Assembly (NCBI GenBank): GCA_035591015.1
Contig: JAXIUW010144447.1
Span: forward strand, 1-26,187
DNA: 26,187 bases
Source of the DNA: Cephalothrix simula
Taxonomy: Eukaryota; Nemertea; Palaeonemertea; Archinemertea; Cephalotrichidae
Direction of reading: 5' to 3'
Positions within the stretch are counted from its first letter, which is position 1. The number at the start of each line of letters is the position of its first letter. The notes under the pieces are model-generated. The model was not told where the DNA came from. It was given only the letters and a program-made list of their open reading frames with translations, and searched no databases. Below are positions 8,585-16,655 of the stretch, piece after piece. The translations under genes and the position numbers were made by a program.

Positions 8585-8653
8585 AGATGCATACTCTTGG
8601 ACCGCATGTTCAAGACGTAGTCCTAAACTTATTAACTTACGAATTATCTATAC

Positions 8654-9874
8654 ATGCCGCCAAGCAGAGGCTCTCGCACTGAAAACAGGTATGGCTTGGT
8701 ATTGTCTGGCGGTGGCGCGCGAGGTGCCTACGAGGCCGGAGTTATCTACTATGCTCTGACCAAGCTGTCACCCAGCTTACGTAAAAATCCAGTCTTCAGC
8801 GTGTTTTGCGGCACTAGTGTTGGCTCAATAAATGCGGCCTTCTTAGCTTCTACGGCTCGTGATCCGCTGTTTCAGGGCGCACAATTAAAGCGTCTTTGGG
8901 AAGATATTCAAGATAATCACATCTACCATGCAGACTTTGACGCTTTGCTAGGACTAATAATCCAATGCCTACTGATGTTTGAAGGCCGTTGGAGTAAGTC
9001 TGGAAACTATTTTAATGGCATCCTAGACACCACGCCCTTTGTAGGCTATCTGCGCAGAGTTATTAACTGGAGTGAGCTACATCGCAACCTTAATCAAGGC
9101 TTGATTGATGCAATTAGCGTCAATACTACGCATATTAAAAGCGGCGGTATGGTAGTTTTTTGTCAGACTAAGCCCAATCTTAGCCTCCGTCCCACAGATT
9201 ACGCTCTAGTGCCCTGCCAGCTACAACCACGGCACGTATTGGCCTCAGCAGCGATTCCGTTGGTGTTTCCGCAGATTAAAATCAATAAACGCTACTATGG
9301 TGATGGTAGCCTAGTTCAATCATCACCAATCAGCCCAGCCATTAGCCTCGGTGCTAATCGGTTGCTGATCATTTCACCCAAAAGACCACAAAAAATAGTT
9401 GACCACACACAGCCACCGCAAATTGCTGAACAGCCTCCAGTTACTGGTGAAATGCTGGGCTTAACCTTAGACACCATATTTAGAGAACGCCTCACTGAAG
9501 ACGTTAAACAAATGCAACGCTTCAACCGTATACTAGACAAAAAACCTGCCTTACAAAGCATCCTTGACCTATTAGGATTATCAGACACCCAGCAGAACAG
9601 TGAGCTACAAACCATAACTCCTCTAGTCATCACACCCAGCGCAGACATAGGTTTAATCGCCGCACAAAACTTTTGGCGATTAATCAAAACCAGTCGCTCT
9701 TTGTCGCCAATGCAACGCCTTTTTTCACGCCTCATAGAAAACGAACCCGACCAATCTAATGACCTTCTCAGCTATTTGATGTTTGATAGCCATTTTCTGC
9801 GTGAAGTTGTGCAGTTAGGGTATGACGATGCCAAACGCCATCATGATCAGCTTGAAGATTTTTTTAGTGCTTGA
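8654..9874 (+). CDS. Patatin-like phospholipase family protein
   Basis: A 406-residue lipid acyl hydrolase with the patatin catalytic dyad. The oxyanion loop GGGARGAYE is at 19-27, the nucleophile elbow GTSVG at 53-57 (Ser55), and the catalytic aspartate in YGDGSLVQ (Asp217). The typical SAAIPLVFPQI segment before the aspartate is also present. There is no signal peptide and no beta-barrel or POTRA domain, so a cytoplasmic or membrane-peripheral enzyme is more likely than an autotransporter (PlpD type). The C-terminal 160 residues are helical and not recognised; they include ATPQ-free, Gln/Leu-rich stretches of unknown role. The ATG at 8654 has only a weak ribosome binding site. The substrate is unknown; phospholipids are the usual target of the family. 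Confidence 0.92.
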   Translation: MPPSRGSRTENRYGLVLSGGGARGAYEAGVIYYALTKLSPSLRKNPVFSVFCGTSVGSINAAFLASTARDPLFQGAQLKRLWEDIQDNHIYHADFDALLGLIIQCLLMFEGRWSKSGNYFNGILDTTPFVGYLRRVINWSELHRNLNQGLIDAISVNTTHIKSGGMVVFCQTKPNLSLRPTDYALVPCQLQPRHVLASAAIPLVFPQIKINKRYYGDGSLVQSSPISPAISLGANRLLIISPKRPQKIVDHTQPPQIAEQPPVTGEMLGLTLDTIFRERLTEDVKQMQRFNRILDKKPALQSILDLLGLSDTQQNSELQTITPLVITPSADIGLIAAQNFWRLIKTSRSLSPMQRLFSRLIENEPDQSNDLLSYLMFDSHFLREVVQLGYDDAKRHHDQLEDFFSA

Positions 9875-9953
9875 GAGCTACCAAATCGGGTGGTAGTCGC
9901 CGTAAAAGGGGATTGGGGGCCACGCCTTGCCCTCAGATAAAAATCGTTTGAAC

Positions 9954-9972
9954 GAGAGAGAGAGAGAGAGAG
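9954..9972. repeat. GA dinucleotide microsatellite
   Basis: A run of about 9.5 perfect GA units lies 80 nt downstream of the patatin stop codon. It is inside the gene-free gap 9875-10478, not in a gene or an obvious promoter spacer, so phase variation of a product is not indicated. Confidence 0.9.
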
Positions 9973-9979
9973 GGACTCT

Positions 9980-10205
9980 TGTTTGACTGGGGCAGTGAGC
10001 CTCGGTGAAGTCCTTTCGGAAGGATGGCTCTTGCCTGACCGAGGCAATAAACCCAAATAAAGCACTTTCCGAGGAATGATTCTTATTTTGTCTCGCCGAA
10101 GCAGCCTCCTTGCAGTAAAAAAACTCACTGTCATCGGCAGTGAGGCCTCGTGAGGGGGACTAGGCCCCCGCACCCTCCCCCAAGTGGGGAGCTACTGCGC
10201 TCCCC
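9980..10205 (-). repeat. Inverted copy of the left-end host repeat family
   Basis: Read on the minus strand, 10132-10205 matches the GGGAGCGCAGTAGCTCCCCA ... CACTGCCGATG module at about 1178-1255. The adjoining 9980-10130 carries the CCTCGG-flanked short units seen at 700-1530. The order of modules is the same as at the left end but inverted. The remaining part of the gap (10206-10478) shows no gene or structure that I can name. Confidence 0.75.
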
Positions 10206-10478
10206 TGTAAGTGTTCAACCATTATGGCAATTTTGTTCACTAGTTTGGCAATAGCTGTCTGCGTAACTTTTCTTACAGCAGAAACTGTACTGAAACCCGC
10301 CTAAAACTTAGTTGCAAAGCCACTTCAATGGCGTTTAATGCTGAGTATGAGAAAAACTCTCGCAGCTTATACTTTCTAGGGTTGAATAACGACATAGGTA
10401 AGTTGATAGGCCTCTATTGCTTTTTCTAGCTAGCCAAGCTATGTTTTAGACGTCAAAACATATCTATTGGAGTTCATC

Positions 10479-11075
10479 ATGAAATATCTAGCCATCCTAG
10501 TTGTTTTAGTGCTTACCTCATTACCCATCTGGGGTAGTGAAATAGATAGACTACTAAATCTAGCCAGCCGAGGACATGTAGAATCTCAATTTGAATTGGG
10601 CGAGATTTACCGTACTGGAAATGGTGTTGCCCAAGATTATCTAATCGCCGTAAAGTGGTACATTCGTGCTGCTAAAAAAGGTCACCACACCGCCTCAAAT
10701 TATCTACAACAGTGGTACGACAGTGGGGTAGACGCCTACAACGAAGGTGATGATGCGACTGCTCTGCAGCGAATGTTGCTTTTAGCCAAAAATGGTGCGA
10801 CTGATGCCCAGTTTTATGTGGGCATGATATACCACACGACTTTCAGTATAGGCAAACCCTATGATGCCTCAAATTATCAGGAAGCTGTGAAGTGGTACAC
10901 TCTTGCCGGTAATAACGGTCATCGTCAAGCGCAAAACAATCTAGGCATGTTCTATAGGCTGGGAATGACAGGTGTAGAAAAAGACCCAGTGGCCGCTATA
11001 AAGTGGTATCGCATGGCAGCGAAACAGGGTGATGAAGAAGCCCAATATTATTTAAGAGTGCTGACTGGACAATAA
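10479..11075 (+). CDS. Exported Sel1-repeat protein
   Basis: A 198-residue protein from the ATG at 10479, chosen because TTGGAG lies about 6-7 nt before it. A TTG four codons upstream is an alternative. A Sec signal peptide covers about 1-20 (KYLAILVVLVLTSLPIWGS), with cleavage likely before EIDRLL. The mature part consists of Sel1-type (TPR-like) repeats: GHVESQFELGEIYRTGNGV-A with AVKWYIRAAKKGH; a diverged middle repeat (GATDAQFYVGMIY...EAVKWYTLAGNNGH); and RQAQNNLGMFYRLG...AIKWYRMAAKQGDEEAQYYL. Such repeats form alpha-solenoids that mediate protein contacts in the periplasm or at the cell surface; the partner is unknown. It is the last host gene before the prophage. Its stop codon is only 46 nt from the prophage methylase stop. 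Confidence 0.9.
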   Translation: MKYLAILVVLVLTSLPIWGSEIDRLLNLASRGHVESQFELGEIYRTGNGVAQDYLIAVKWYIRAAKKGHHTASNYLQQWYDSGVDAYNEGDDATALQRMLLLAKNGATDAQFYVGMIYHTTFSIGKPYDASNYQEAVKWYTLAGNNGHRQAQNNLGMFYRLGMTGVEKDPVAAIKWYRMAAKQGDEEAQYYLRVLTGQ

Positions 11076-11121
11076 GCCCATCCTTGCAAATTGGCTGGTG
11101 ACACAAACAATTAAATAATCA

Positions 11122-11931
11122 CTATTTAGCTTCTTTTTCTAGCTCAACATTAGCTACCAACAATTCACCAGCCCGCTTTGGTTTGCCACTACTAACAGTG
11201 TAGTTGGTTTGAACTGATTTTTTATAGAAGGCATGGAAGCACTTATGTACTTCGGGTTTGTCGTTAATACTCATTAAGAACTTGCCCTTAATACCCGCTA
11301 ACTGTTCGGCTAGCCTTGCGTAATCATCACGGCGGAATAAAGTTTTGCCATAATAACCTTCAGTATTGTAATAGGGTGGGTCAAGATAGAACAGCGTGCC
11401 ATCTTTATCGTAACGTTTAATAAACTCAGCATAATCCAAGCATTCAATAACTACGCTACTAAGGCGTTCGTGAACGTCTTCAAGCATAGTCGCTAACTTA
11501 AGGATGTTAAACCGAGCACTGCCTGATGCATCAACACCAAAAACACGACCGACCACCTTACCGCCAAAGGTAGTGCGTTGCAGATAAAGAAAGCGTGCGG
11601 CACGCTCTAAGTCGGTTAGTGTACTAGGTTCCATCTTGCACAAACGCTCAAACTCAGAACGGCTGGTGATTTGAAACTTTAGCGTATCCATAAACTGCGG
11701 ATAATGCCGCTGTAGAATACGGAACAAGGTAATTACATCCTTAGAGAGGTCGTTGATAACTTCTGCCTTCGGAATGCGCTCACGCCTAAAGAAGACCCCA
11801 CCCATACCCATGAATGGCTCGGCATAGGTAGTGTGCGGAAGGCTGTCAATAATAGCGATAACATCTTTCGCAAGAAGTTTTTTACCGCCCACATAGGGTG
11901 CTACGGGTTTAACTGCGGTTATGGTCTGCAT
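11122..11931 (-). CDS. DNA adenine methylase, D12 class
   Basis: A 269-residue N6-adenine methyltransferase of the Dam/D12 class. Near the N-terminus is PYVGGKK (12-18). The AdoMet-binding motif I reads AEPFMGMGGVFF (37-48) and the catalytic motif IV is DPPYY (184-188). The central target-recognition part contains TTFGGKVVGRVFGV. The DppY motif implies adenine methylation, perhaps of GATC as in Dam, but the target site cannot be read from sequence. It starts 2 nt after the fibre-assembly stop and is the last gene before the host, at the position where Mu carries its DNA-modification genes. A likely role is protecting phage DNA from restriction or altering host regulation (inference). Confidence 0.92.
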   Translation of the reverse strand: MQTITAVKPVAPYVGGKKLLAKDVIAIIDSLPHTTYAEPFMGMGGVFFRRERIPKAEVINDLSKDVITLFRILQRHYPQFMDTLKFQITSRSEFERLCKMEPSTLTDLERAARFLYLQRTTFGGKVVGRVFGVDASGSARFNILKLATMLEDVHERLSSVVIECLDYAEFIKRYDKDGTLFYLDPPYYNTEGYYGKTLFRRDDYARLAEQLAGIKGKFLMSINDKPEVHKCFHAFYKKSVQTNYTVSSGKPKRAGELLVANVELEKEAK

Positions 11932-11933
11932 GG

Positions 11934-12650
11934 CTAATCTATTTTCAACTTGGTGAATTCTTGCTCAGCCGTGGCTGAGGCTTGTTTAACTGCGGCGATG
12001 GTTTGAGCCTCCTTTAGAGCCTTATGGGCGGTTCTACGAATAGCTTCAATCTTAGCGGCTGCGCTATCCCAGCTGGCGGCGGCTTTCATAATGCTCTCAG
12101 AAGCCTGTTGCATAGTTAGTTCCATGGCCTCAGCTTCAGCAGCCACTAGCGGATAGTCAGCTTCTTTATTGCTAGGGAAGCTCGCCTTTTTGAAGGCTTG
12201 AGCTTGGCTCTTTTTTTCAATGTAGGTTAAGGCTTGGCCGGTGCCATGGGTCAAGAACTCTTGGCGAGTTCGTTCAGCTAGACTATTAACCATGCTCAAA
12301 TGCCCTGCTTTGGCTTGGGCAAGGTTTATTACAAAGGCATTCTTTTTTGCGTTCCATTCTTCATAGGCTTGAGGAGGGGTAGAGCTACTGGCCTTAGGTA
12401 TGCTTTCATCAAGTGTTTCAATGGTTTTCTTTTCACCATCGGGCAGCCAGTATTCTGTGTTGCGGTTGTCTGTAACCAATGTCCAAGCACCATCCTTCCA
12501 AATTGTAGCCTTGCCCGGCTCGGCTTGGGGCGGGGCTTGGTTTGTAGCATGGGCTGGGATGAGGAATACACCGGGTTCAAGTGGGCTTTCTTGAGCGAGT
12601 TCAGTGCCTCGGTATTCGCCGGTTTGATGGTGGTAGTGGTAGATGTTCAT
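11934..12650 (-). CDS. Phage tail fibre assembly-like protein
   Basis: A 238-residue protein directly downstream of the tail fibre gene (17-nt gap), as expected for a fibre chaperone (gpU/Tfa type). The N-terminal half has the usual small-strand layout: YHYHHQTGEYRG, a proline-rich loop (PPQAEPGKATIW), then DGAWTLVTDNRNTEYWLPDG. The C-terminal half is a long alanine/glutamate/lysine-rich helical segment, probably coiled coil (about 105-235). The N-terminal layout resembles the Tfa / DUF4376-like group, whereas the long helical tail does not let me name a subfamily. It may either help fold the fibre or stay on it. The Shine-Dalgarno is weak (AAGATAGCGACC before ATG). Confidence 0.6.
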   Translation of the reverse strand: MNIYHYHHQTGEYRGTELAQESPLEPGVFLIPAHATNQAPPQAEPGKATIWKDGAWTLVTDNRNTEYWLPDGEKKTIETLDESIPKASSSTPPQAYEEWNAKKNAFVINLAQAKAGHLSMVNSLAERTRQEFLTHGTGQALTYIEKKSQAQAFKKASFPSNKEADYPLVAAEAEAMELTMQQASESIMKAAASWDSAAAKIEAIRRTAHKALKEAQTIAAVKQASATAEQEFTKLKID

Positions 12651-12667
12651 GGTCGCTATCTTAGTTA

Positions 12668-13489
12668 TTAGTATTTAATGCAGGGCAAAAGGGTAATATT
12701 CTTGGGGCGGGTTTCAGAAGCAGTATTTGCGCTCTTAGTCCACGACGTTCGCCCTACATCTGGCGTCGAGTCTTGACCACGGAGGATGTACTGATTAAAA
12801 TCAGTTTTGCCCCAATCTGCTCGCACTAGATGATTGTATGCGTTTATCACAGGTGCGTCTTGAAAGGCGTGATAATGAGAACTATGTGCGATGTAGTGAT
12901 AGTGATCATCCAGCGCATCACTTTGATAAGCCCCAAACCTACCGGCATAGAAGGTATTTTCGCCATAGCCACGGATAAATCTTTCTCGCAGCTCTGGCAA
13001 TCTAAACTTGTTATTGTTAGAAGCGTTACCAAAGGCATTACCAATCACCGCATACAAAGCACTGTAGGCCGACTTACTAATATCGGCACCATTGCAATAT
13101 AAAAAACCCTGTGGAGCGTCTTTCTTGGCAAACCAAAAAATTGAACCAGTGGGCACACCGCCCCGCTCAGGTGCAAGCAGGCCAGAGGTTATCTTGCTGG
13201 CATCTATGTTTTGCTTTAACTTTCCAGAGCTGTCTAACCCAGCATAGCCTTGGGGCTGGTTCTTCTCTGTTCGCACTTGTAGAAAAGTTTTAAGAGCCTT
13301 CAGCACTTGCAATTCTCTATGTTCACTACCCGATGTTGTAGGGTTAATGTTGGCCTCATCAAGCAGGCTCATCAAAGCATCTTGCACATCATTCAGCCAA
13401 TCAGCGGTAATCTGAGTGCCTTGATTGCCGGCTGGGTGTCGCTCTGTAAACCGGCCATCTTGATTGTTTTGGCCATTAATCCATTGCAT
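12668..13489 (-). CDS. Tail fibre with phage collar domain
   Basis: A 273-residue probable receptor-binding fibre. Residues of about 118-185 form a phage tail-collar domain: PTGSIFWFAKKDAPQGFLYC, NGADISKSAYSALYAVIGNAFG and FRLPELRERFIRGYG. The part before it (1-110) has a DWLNDVQDALMSLL segment and a GYAGLDSSGKLKQNIDAS stretch that are often found in Mu/P2-like fibres. The C-terminal 80 residues are rich in His, Tyr and Asn and end NITLLPCIKY, a common tail-fibre terminus. The ATG is preceded by GGAGGT that overlaps the stop codon of the upstream gene. It is short for a host-range fibre, so the phage may have short fibres or spikes. Confidence 0.85.
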   Translation of the reverse strand: MQWINGQNNQDGRFTERHPAGNQGTQITADWLNDVQDALMSLLDEANINPTTSGSEHRELQVLKALKTFLQVRTEKNQPQGYAGLDSSGKLKQNIDASKITSGLLAPERGGVPTGSIFWFAKKDAPQGFLYCNGADISKSAYSALYAVIGNAFGNASNNNKFRLPELRERFIRGYGENTFYAGRFGAYQSDALDDHYHYIAHSSHYHAFQDAPVINAYNHLVRADWGKTDFNQYILRGQDSTPDVGRTSWTKSANTASETRPKNITLLPCIKY

Positions 13490-13492
13490 GGC

Positions 13493-14080
13493 TTACCTCC
13501 TATATTCGTAGATTATGGCCACATTGGCCTGAATGCGCCGGCGCAAGTCGTCTTCAAAAGCAATTGTGTCGGGGTTTGCCGCTCGCAATAATTGTCCGGC
13601 TTTAGCCTGTGAGGCTCTAGCAAAGCTGTTTTGACTATTTGCAATTAACAACCCCAACCAATAGCCGTCGCCACTATTCCATTGACGTTTGGCTAAGAAC
13701 CAATCGTGCTGTTGTAGCCTAAGCTCTAGCCCGTATAACCTAGCAATTGCCTTGATGTCTGCCGCTGAGTTACGATTACCAAGGCCAATTTTAATGGTCA
13801 GCCAAGTACGGCGAAAGGCCTCAGTCCGCCCGCTGTGGTCAACATTAAACACCTGCTCCCAGCGTTCTAGCAGCCCACTTAGAGTTGCATAGCTGGGAGA
13901 AGCCTCATTAGCGGTGGTGGTAATGCTTTTATCCAAGTCAGCTAAAGGGCTAGCTAAGGCATTAAGCAATTTTCTAAGATTAGAGCTTGGCTCATGCGTA
14001 AAGGCTCTGCCCCTCGGTAATAAAGCCGCAAGAGCTTTGCCGTAGTCTTCTGCTGAGCGTGGTGTTAAGAGTTTGGCCAT
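13493..14080 (-). CDS. Baseplate protein, Mu gp48 / YmfQ (DUF2313) family
   Basis: A 195-residue protein with the family opening: LLTPRSAEDYGKALAALLPRGRAFT followed by a LADLDKSI helix and a TLSGLLERWEQVF segment. In Mu and P2 the equivalent proteins (gp48; gpI) sit at the baseplate and link wedge proteins to the tail fibres. The C-terminus contains ARLYGLELRLQ and a short IQANVAIIYEYRR tail. It overlaps the baseplate J gene by 16 nt and has a strong GGAGGT site four nt before its ATG. Its position between J and the fibre agrees with the assignment. Confidence 0.9.
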   Translation of the reverse strand: MAKLLTPRSAEDYGKALAALLPRGRAFTHEPSSNLRKLLNALASPLADLDKSITTTANEASPSYATLSGLLERWEQVFNVDHSGRTEAFRRTWLTIKIGLGNRNSAADIKAIARLYGLELRLQQHDWFLAKRQWNSGDGYWLGLLIANSQNSFARASQAKAGQLLRAANPDTIAFEDDLRRRIQANVAIIYEYRR

Positions 14081-15201
14081 AGTACCTCCACGCTAGCAAT
14101 AGCCTCATCAAAACCTATGATAGGTGCGCCCTCAGGAATAATACTGCCGATGCTGCTCTTAACCCTTAACACCTCAGCAGTAAATGCATGGCTTTCTTCA
14201 CCCGTAGCCGTAGCAATAGCCTCAGCAATCCGGCTATGCGCCATAACTGTCTGCGGAGCAATCTCTACCCGTACTAGTTCATCTAAGGCCGCCTCTACCG
14301 CCTTGCGCACGGCTAAAGTGTCTGGATTGATGCGGGTTATGTTGACTCGCAAAATTAAGCCCTGCAATTGACGAACTACAACAGTGGCACCAACTGGTGC
14401 CTGCGCTTGCAAACTATTTTCTACCTTGCGTAACTTAGTTAACGGCAACAGAATTAACTGATTGCGTGGTTCGGCCACATGCAGCCAAACCTGCCCCGGT
14501 GCAACATGATAAAAGCCTTTACCGGGTAGTTTCTCATAGCGTTCTCCCGCTGCATAAACCCATGCTCGCAAGCCCAATTTGGTGGCTGCATCCAAATAAT
14601 CTTGCTTAGAGCCTATTCCCGGTGGTGCGGTAATGCGCTCCATCAGTCGCAAACGCAATTCTGCGTCAGTTTCGCTGCCGGCTCCATCACTAATTGCTGT
14701 ACTAACCTTAGCTTCAGACACTACGCCGGGCAATGCCCCAACTATCGCTAGGCTAGCACCACGAGAAAGATTACCGCCCTCGCCGCTGTCTTTGGCTTCA
14801 ACTTCAACCTGAGTGGTGAACGCTTGATTATCTTTAAGCAGGCTAACTGTGGCTAAACTCTGATAGCGAGTGCCATCAATCCTCTTCCATTCAGTGCCTT
14901 TGGGTACAACCGTTGCGCTGGCACCAACAACCGTAATCATGCCCCTAGCCTTAACAGGTTCACGGCGTCTTAGTGCCCACAACGCTGCCCAACGCTCTAG
15001 GTACTCACCCTGAGCCGTGTCTGGAAAAAGCTGGCCGTGCATCCAACTCAAATAGCCATAAAGGCTATGGCATAAGCCCGCAAACACCTGCACCAACACA
15101 CCCAACACTGAATAGTGCGGAGCAGGGTCGGCCTCGGGCAAGCTCAAGCGTAGCTGAGCATTAATCTGCTGCTGTAACTCCTCTAAAGTCGGACGCTTCA
15201 T
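14065..15201 (-). CDS. Baseplate J-like protein (Mu gp47)
   Basis: A 378-residue wedge component of the contractile-tail baseplate. The N-terminus (PTLEELQQQINAQL, HYSVLGVLVQVFAGLCHSLYGYLSWM, GEYLERWAALWALRR) is the typical J-family start. The middle carries the SGEGGNLSRGASL segment and SETDAELRLRLMERI near residue 180, followed by a beta-rich part and a C-terminal IAEAIATATGEES stretch. Length is usual for Mu gp47. Its ATG overlaps the gp46 stop (ATGA), and its own 3' end overlaps the gp48-like gene by 16 nt. This is the tightest translational coupling of the operon. Confidence 0.95.
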   Translation of the reverse strand: MKRPTLEELQQQINAQLRLSLPEADPAPHYSVLGVLVQVFAGLCHSLYGYLSWMHGQLFPDTAQGEYLERWAALWALRRREPVKARGMITVVGASATVVPKGTEWKRIDGTRYQSLATVSLLKDNQAFTTQVEVEAKDSGEGGNLSRGASLAIVGALPGVVSEAKVSTAISDGAGSETDAELRLRLMERITAPPGIGSKQDYLDAATKLGLRAWVYAAGERYEKLPGKGFYHVAPGQVWLHVAEPRNQLILLPLTKLRKVENSLQAQAPVGATVVVRQLQGLILRVNITRINPDTLAVRKAVEAALDELVRVEIAPQTVMAHSRIAEAIATATGEESHAFTAEVLRVKSSIGSIIPEGAPIIGFDEAIASVEVLWPNS

Positions 15202-15542
15202 ACTTCTAAATTAAACTGCTGTTCATTACTGCCAATCGTAATAGTGGCTTTCAGAGCATTTTTGCCAATACGCTCTACCTCAACTATTAGCTCTCTATCT
15301 AGCCAACCCAAGGCCTCAACTATAAATGCCTTAGCCCTCTGGCGTGTATGCTGATTCAACGGTTCACCCTCTAACTTATACAAGCGACTGCCTAGCTTTG
15401 GGTCTGCCCACCACTGCCCTTGATTGGTAAATAAGCCCACAATTACCGCTGTCGGCAAACGATTACCCAACACTAAATCGCCACCCTCAATAACTAAATC
15501 TGCTACTGAATTATTCCACCGCAACACTATGTCTTTACTCAT
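15198..15542 (-). CDS. Baseplate wedge protein, Mu gp46 family (gp25/gpW-like)
   Basis: A 114-residue protein. Family marks are DLVIEGGDLVLGNRLPTAVIVGLFT at the start, WWADPKLGSRLYKL in the middle and the AKAFIVEALGWL helix followed by a VEVERIGKNALKATI strand. Members form part of the baseplate wedge next to gp47. An AAGGA site lies about 7 nt before the ATG. The gene is preceded by hairpin element P1, and its stop overlaps the start of gp47. It is shorter than Mu gp46, mainly at the C-terminus. Confidence 0.9.
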   Translation of the reverse strand: MSKDIVLRWNNSVADLVIEGGDLVLGNRLPTAVIVGLFTNQGQWWADPKLGSRLYKLEGEPLNQHTRQRAKAFIVEALGWLDRELIVEVERIGKNALKATITIGSNEQQFNLEV

Positions 15543-15567
15543 ATAATCCTTTTAGATTTGAGGGTCT

Positions 15568-15970
15568 TTGCCCCAGCAAGGCCATGCGCCAAAACATTTA
15601 GTGTCAGGGGTTCCACCCCAGCAAGATGATATAGAATCATCTTGCACCCATGTAAGTAAGCAATGCCATGCGCCAAAACATCTAGTGTCAGGGGTTCCAC
15701 CCCTAACAACCCCGACAGAGGGCAATGCCCTCTGTACTCCCGGACTTAGCCAAAGGCTCACGCCTTCGGCCAAAAGTTTTGTTCCATCACAAGCCCCTTG
15801 CCCGCAGGTATAACCTGCGGGCAGTCATGGGGTGCAGGGGTTAAAACCCCTGCTGGGATTGTTAAGGGCAACGCCCTTAACCCTGCCAACCCCTATAGCA
15901 ACCTTGCTTAGTATAACCCAGCAGGGCAATTCTCTATTGCCCTGCTGGGCAAAGCCCTTAACCAACTAAC
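15568..15970 (+). repeat. Prophage multi-hairpin element P1
   Basis: This element fills the gap between the small ORF (stop at 15988) and gp46 (start 15542). Perfect stems: 15621-15630 with 15636-15645; 15800-15809 with 15813-15822; 15834-15842 with 15845-15853; 15861-15869 with 15873-15881; and a 14-bp stem 15917-15930 with 15936-15949. Its left part carries a repeated segment: the phrase CATGCGCCAAAACAT..AGTG occurs at about 15584 and again at about 15669. The second copy starts after a GCAAGATGAT hairpin. This is the longest and most complete copy of the family, and the only one in which both outer ends seem present. It could be a MITE, a structured RNA leader or both. Confidence 0.85.
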
Positions 15971-15987
15971 TTCTAAAGCATGCCTAT

Positions 15988-16167
15988 TCATGAGATTATG
16001 CCTTTGTGTGTTCCAGCCGATGAGCCACTAGGGATAATAGTTGTACTTTCGGCACTGGTAATAGCCTTTTGAATAGCTTTCGCCAGCAGTTTAGCGGCTT
16101 CGTCTCTGCTTTTAGCTTGTTGGGCGTTTATAATGTCTTGTTTTATAGTTTCTAAATTAGTGGCCAT
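15988..16167 (-). CDS. Small phage protein of 59 residues
   Basis: An open frame of 59 codons plus stop. Its ATG lies 2 nt after the gp45 stop codon, matching the tight packing of the operon. The predicted protein is mainly one long amphipathic helix (about 4-38, Lys/Ala/Glu-rich) followed by a short STTIIPSGSSAGTHKG tail. The helix plus Ser/Gly-Thr tail recalls small accessory proteins that often follow the baseplate spike in Mu-like phages, but I cannot name the family. P1 begins 18 nt past its stop. Confidence 0.6.
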   Translation of the reverse strand: MATNLETIKQDIINAQQAKSRDEAAKLLAKAIQKAITSAESTTIIPSGSSAGTHKGIIS

Positions 16168-16169
16168 AG

Positions 16170-16655
16170 CTAGCTGGTTTTGTGGTTTTCTGAGAGTATC
16201 TCGGCTAATTTCTGTTTAAGTTGATTAAGTGCCATGGCTGCGTCTTCAGCTAGCACCTTACCCATAGTGGTTGGGGCTTGAGCAATCTTAATTGCCTCGT
16301 CAATAATCTGTTCCAGAAGGTTTTTTAGTTGATTGCCCAGCACCTGAGGCTCAGTGGCATCGGGCTTACCTATATGAACTTCCTTGCCCTTTAGCCAAAC
16401 TTGTGCGCCTTTATGGTTATACAAAGCTACATCGCCTTCGTTAAGGTTTTGGGGGCGATGCTCTGGCGCATCAATGGCTATGCAAAGGCGGTCATCCAGC
16501 ACAACGCCTTCACTTTTTGTTGGCGGGCGGCTGTATAATCCATAGTTTTGCAATCGGGTTACTTGGTAAATATAGCCATCAGCCGCTTCAACCTGAACCG
16601 TTTGCAGAGGCGTACTCTCATCGGTGATGTGCAGGGTTATCTCTGTTATCTTCAT
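16170..16655 (-). CDS. Baseplate assembly/central spike protein, Mu gp45 family
   Basis: A 161-residue protein. The core QNYGLYSRPPTKSEGVVL (about 36-53) followed by IAIDAPEHRPQNLNEGDVALYNHKGAQVWLKGKEVHIG is characteristic of the Mu gp45 / gpV spike family. Its N-terminal OB fold caps the hub and its C-terminus forms the membrane-piercing spike. The last 60 residues are helical (EDAAMALNQLKQKLAEIL) rather than beta, so the pointed spike tip is not evident and may be supplied by another protein, perhaps the small ORF that follows. Start overlaps the hub-gene stop (ATGA, 4 nt). Confidence 0.85.
   Translation of the reverse strand: MKITEITLHITDESTPLQTVQVEAADGYIYQVTRLQNYGLYSRPPTKSEGVVLDDRLCIAIDAPEHRPQNLNEGDVALYNHKGAQVWLKGKEVHIGKPDATEPQVLGNQLKNLLEQIIDEAIKIAQAPTTMGKVLAEDAAMALNQLKQKLAEILSENHKTS

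Noticed and set aside
9847-10173. 108-codon minus-strand open frame over the end of patatin and the GA run
   Set aside because: It crosses the end of the patatin gene, the microsatellite (SLSLSLS) and host repeats; a translated repeat, not a gene.
10206-10478. Remnant transposase between the patatin and Sel1 genes
   Set aside because: All six frames are interrupted and none shows a recognisable transposase motif.
12300-12671. 123-codon plus-strand frame opposite the fibre-assembly gene, and a 112-codon one at 22423-22761 opposite the sheath
   Set aside because: Antisense to genes with clear family features; no supporting start signals.
15552-15813. Open frames inside the prophage hairpin elements (also at 20720-21029, 21429-21657, 24458-24842)
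   Set aside because: They recur because the elements recur; translations are proline/glycine/cysteine-rich and frames are not kept between copies.
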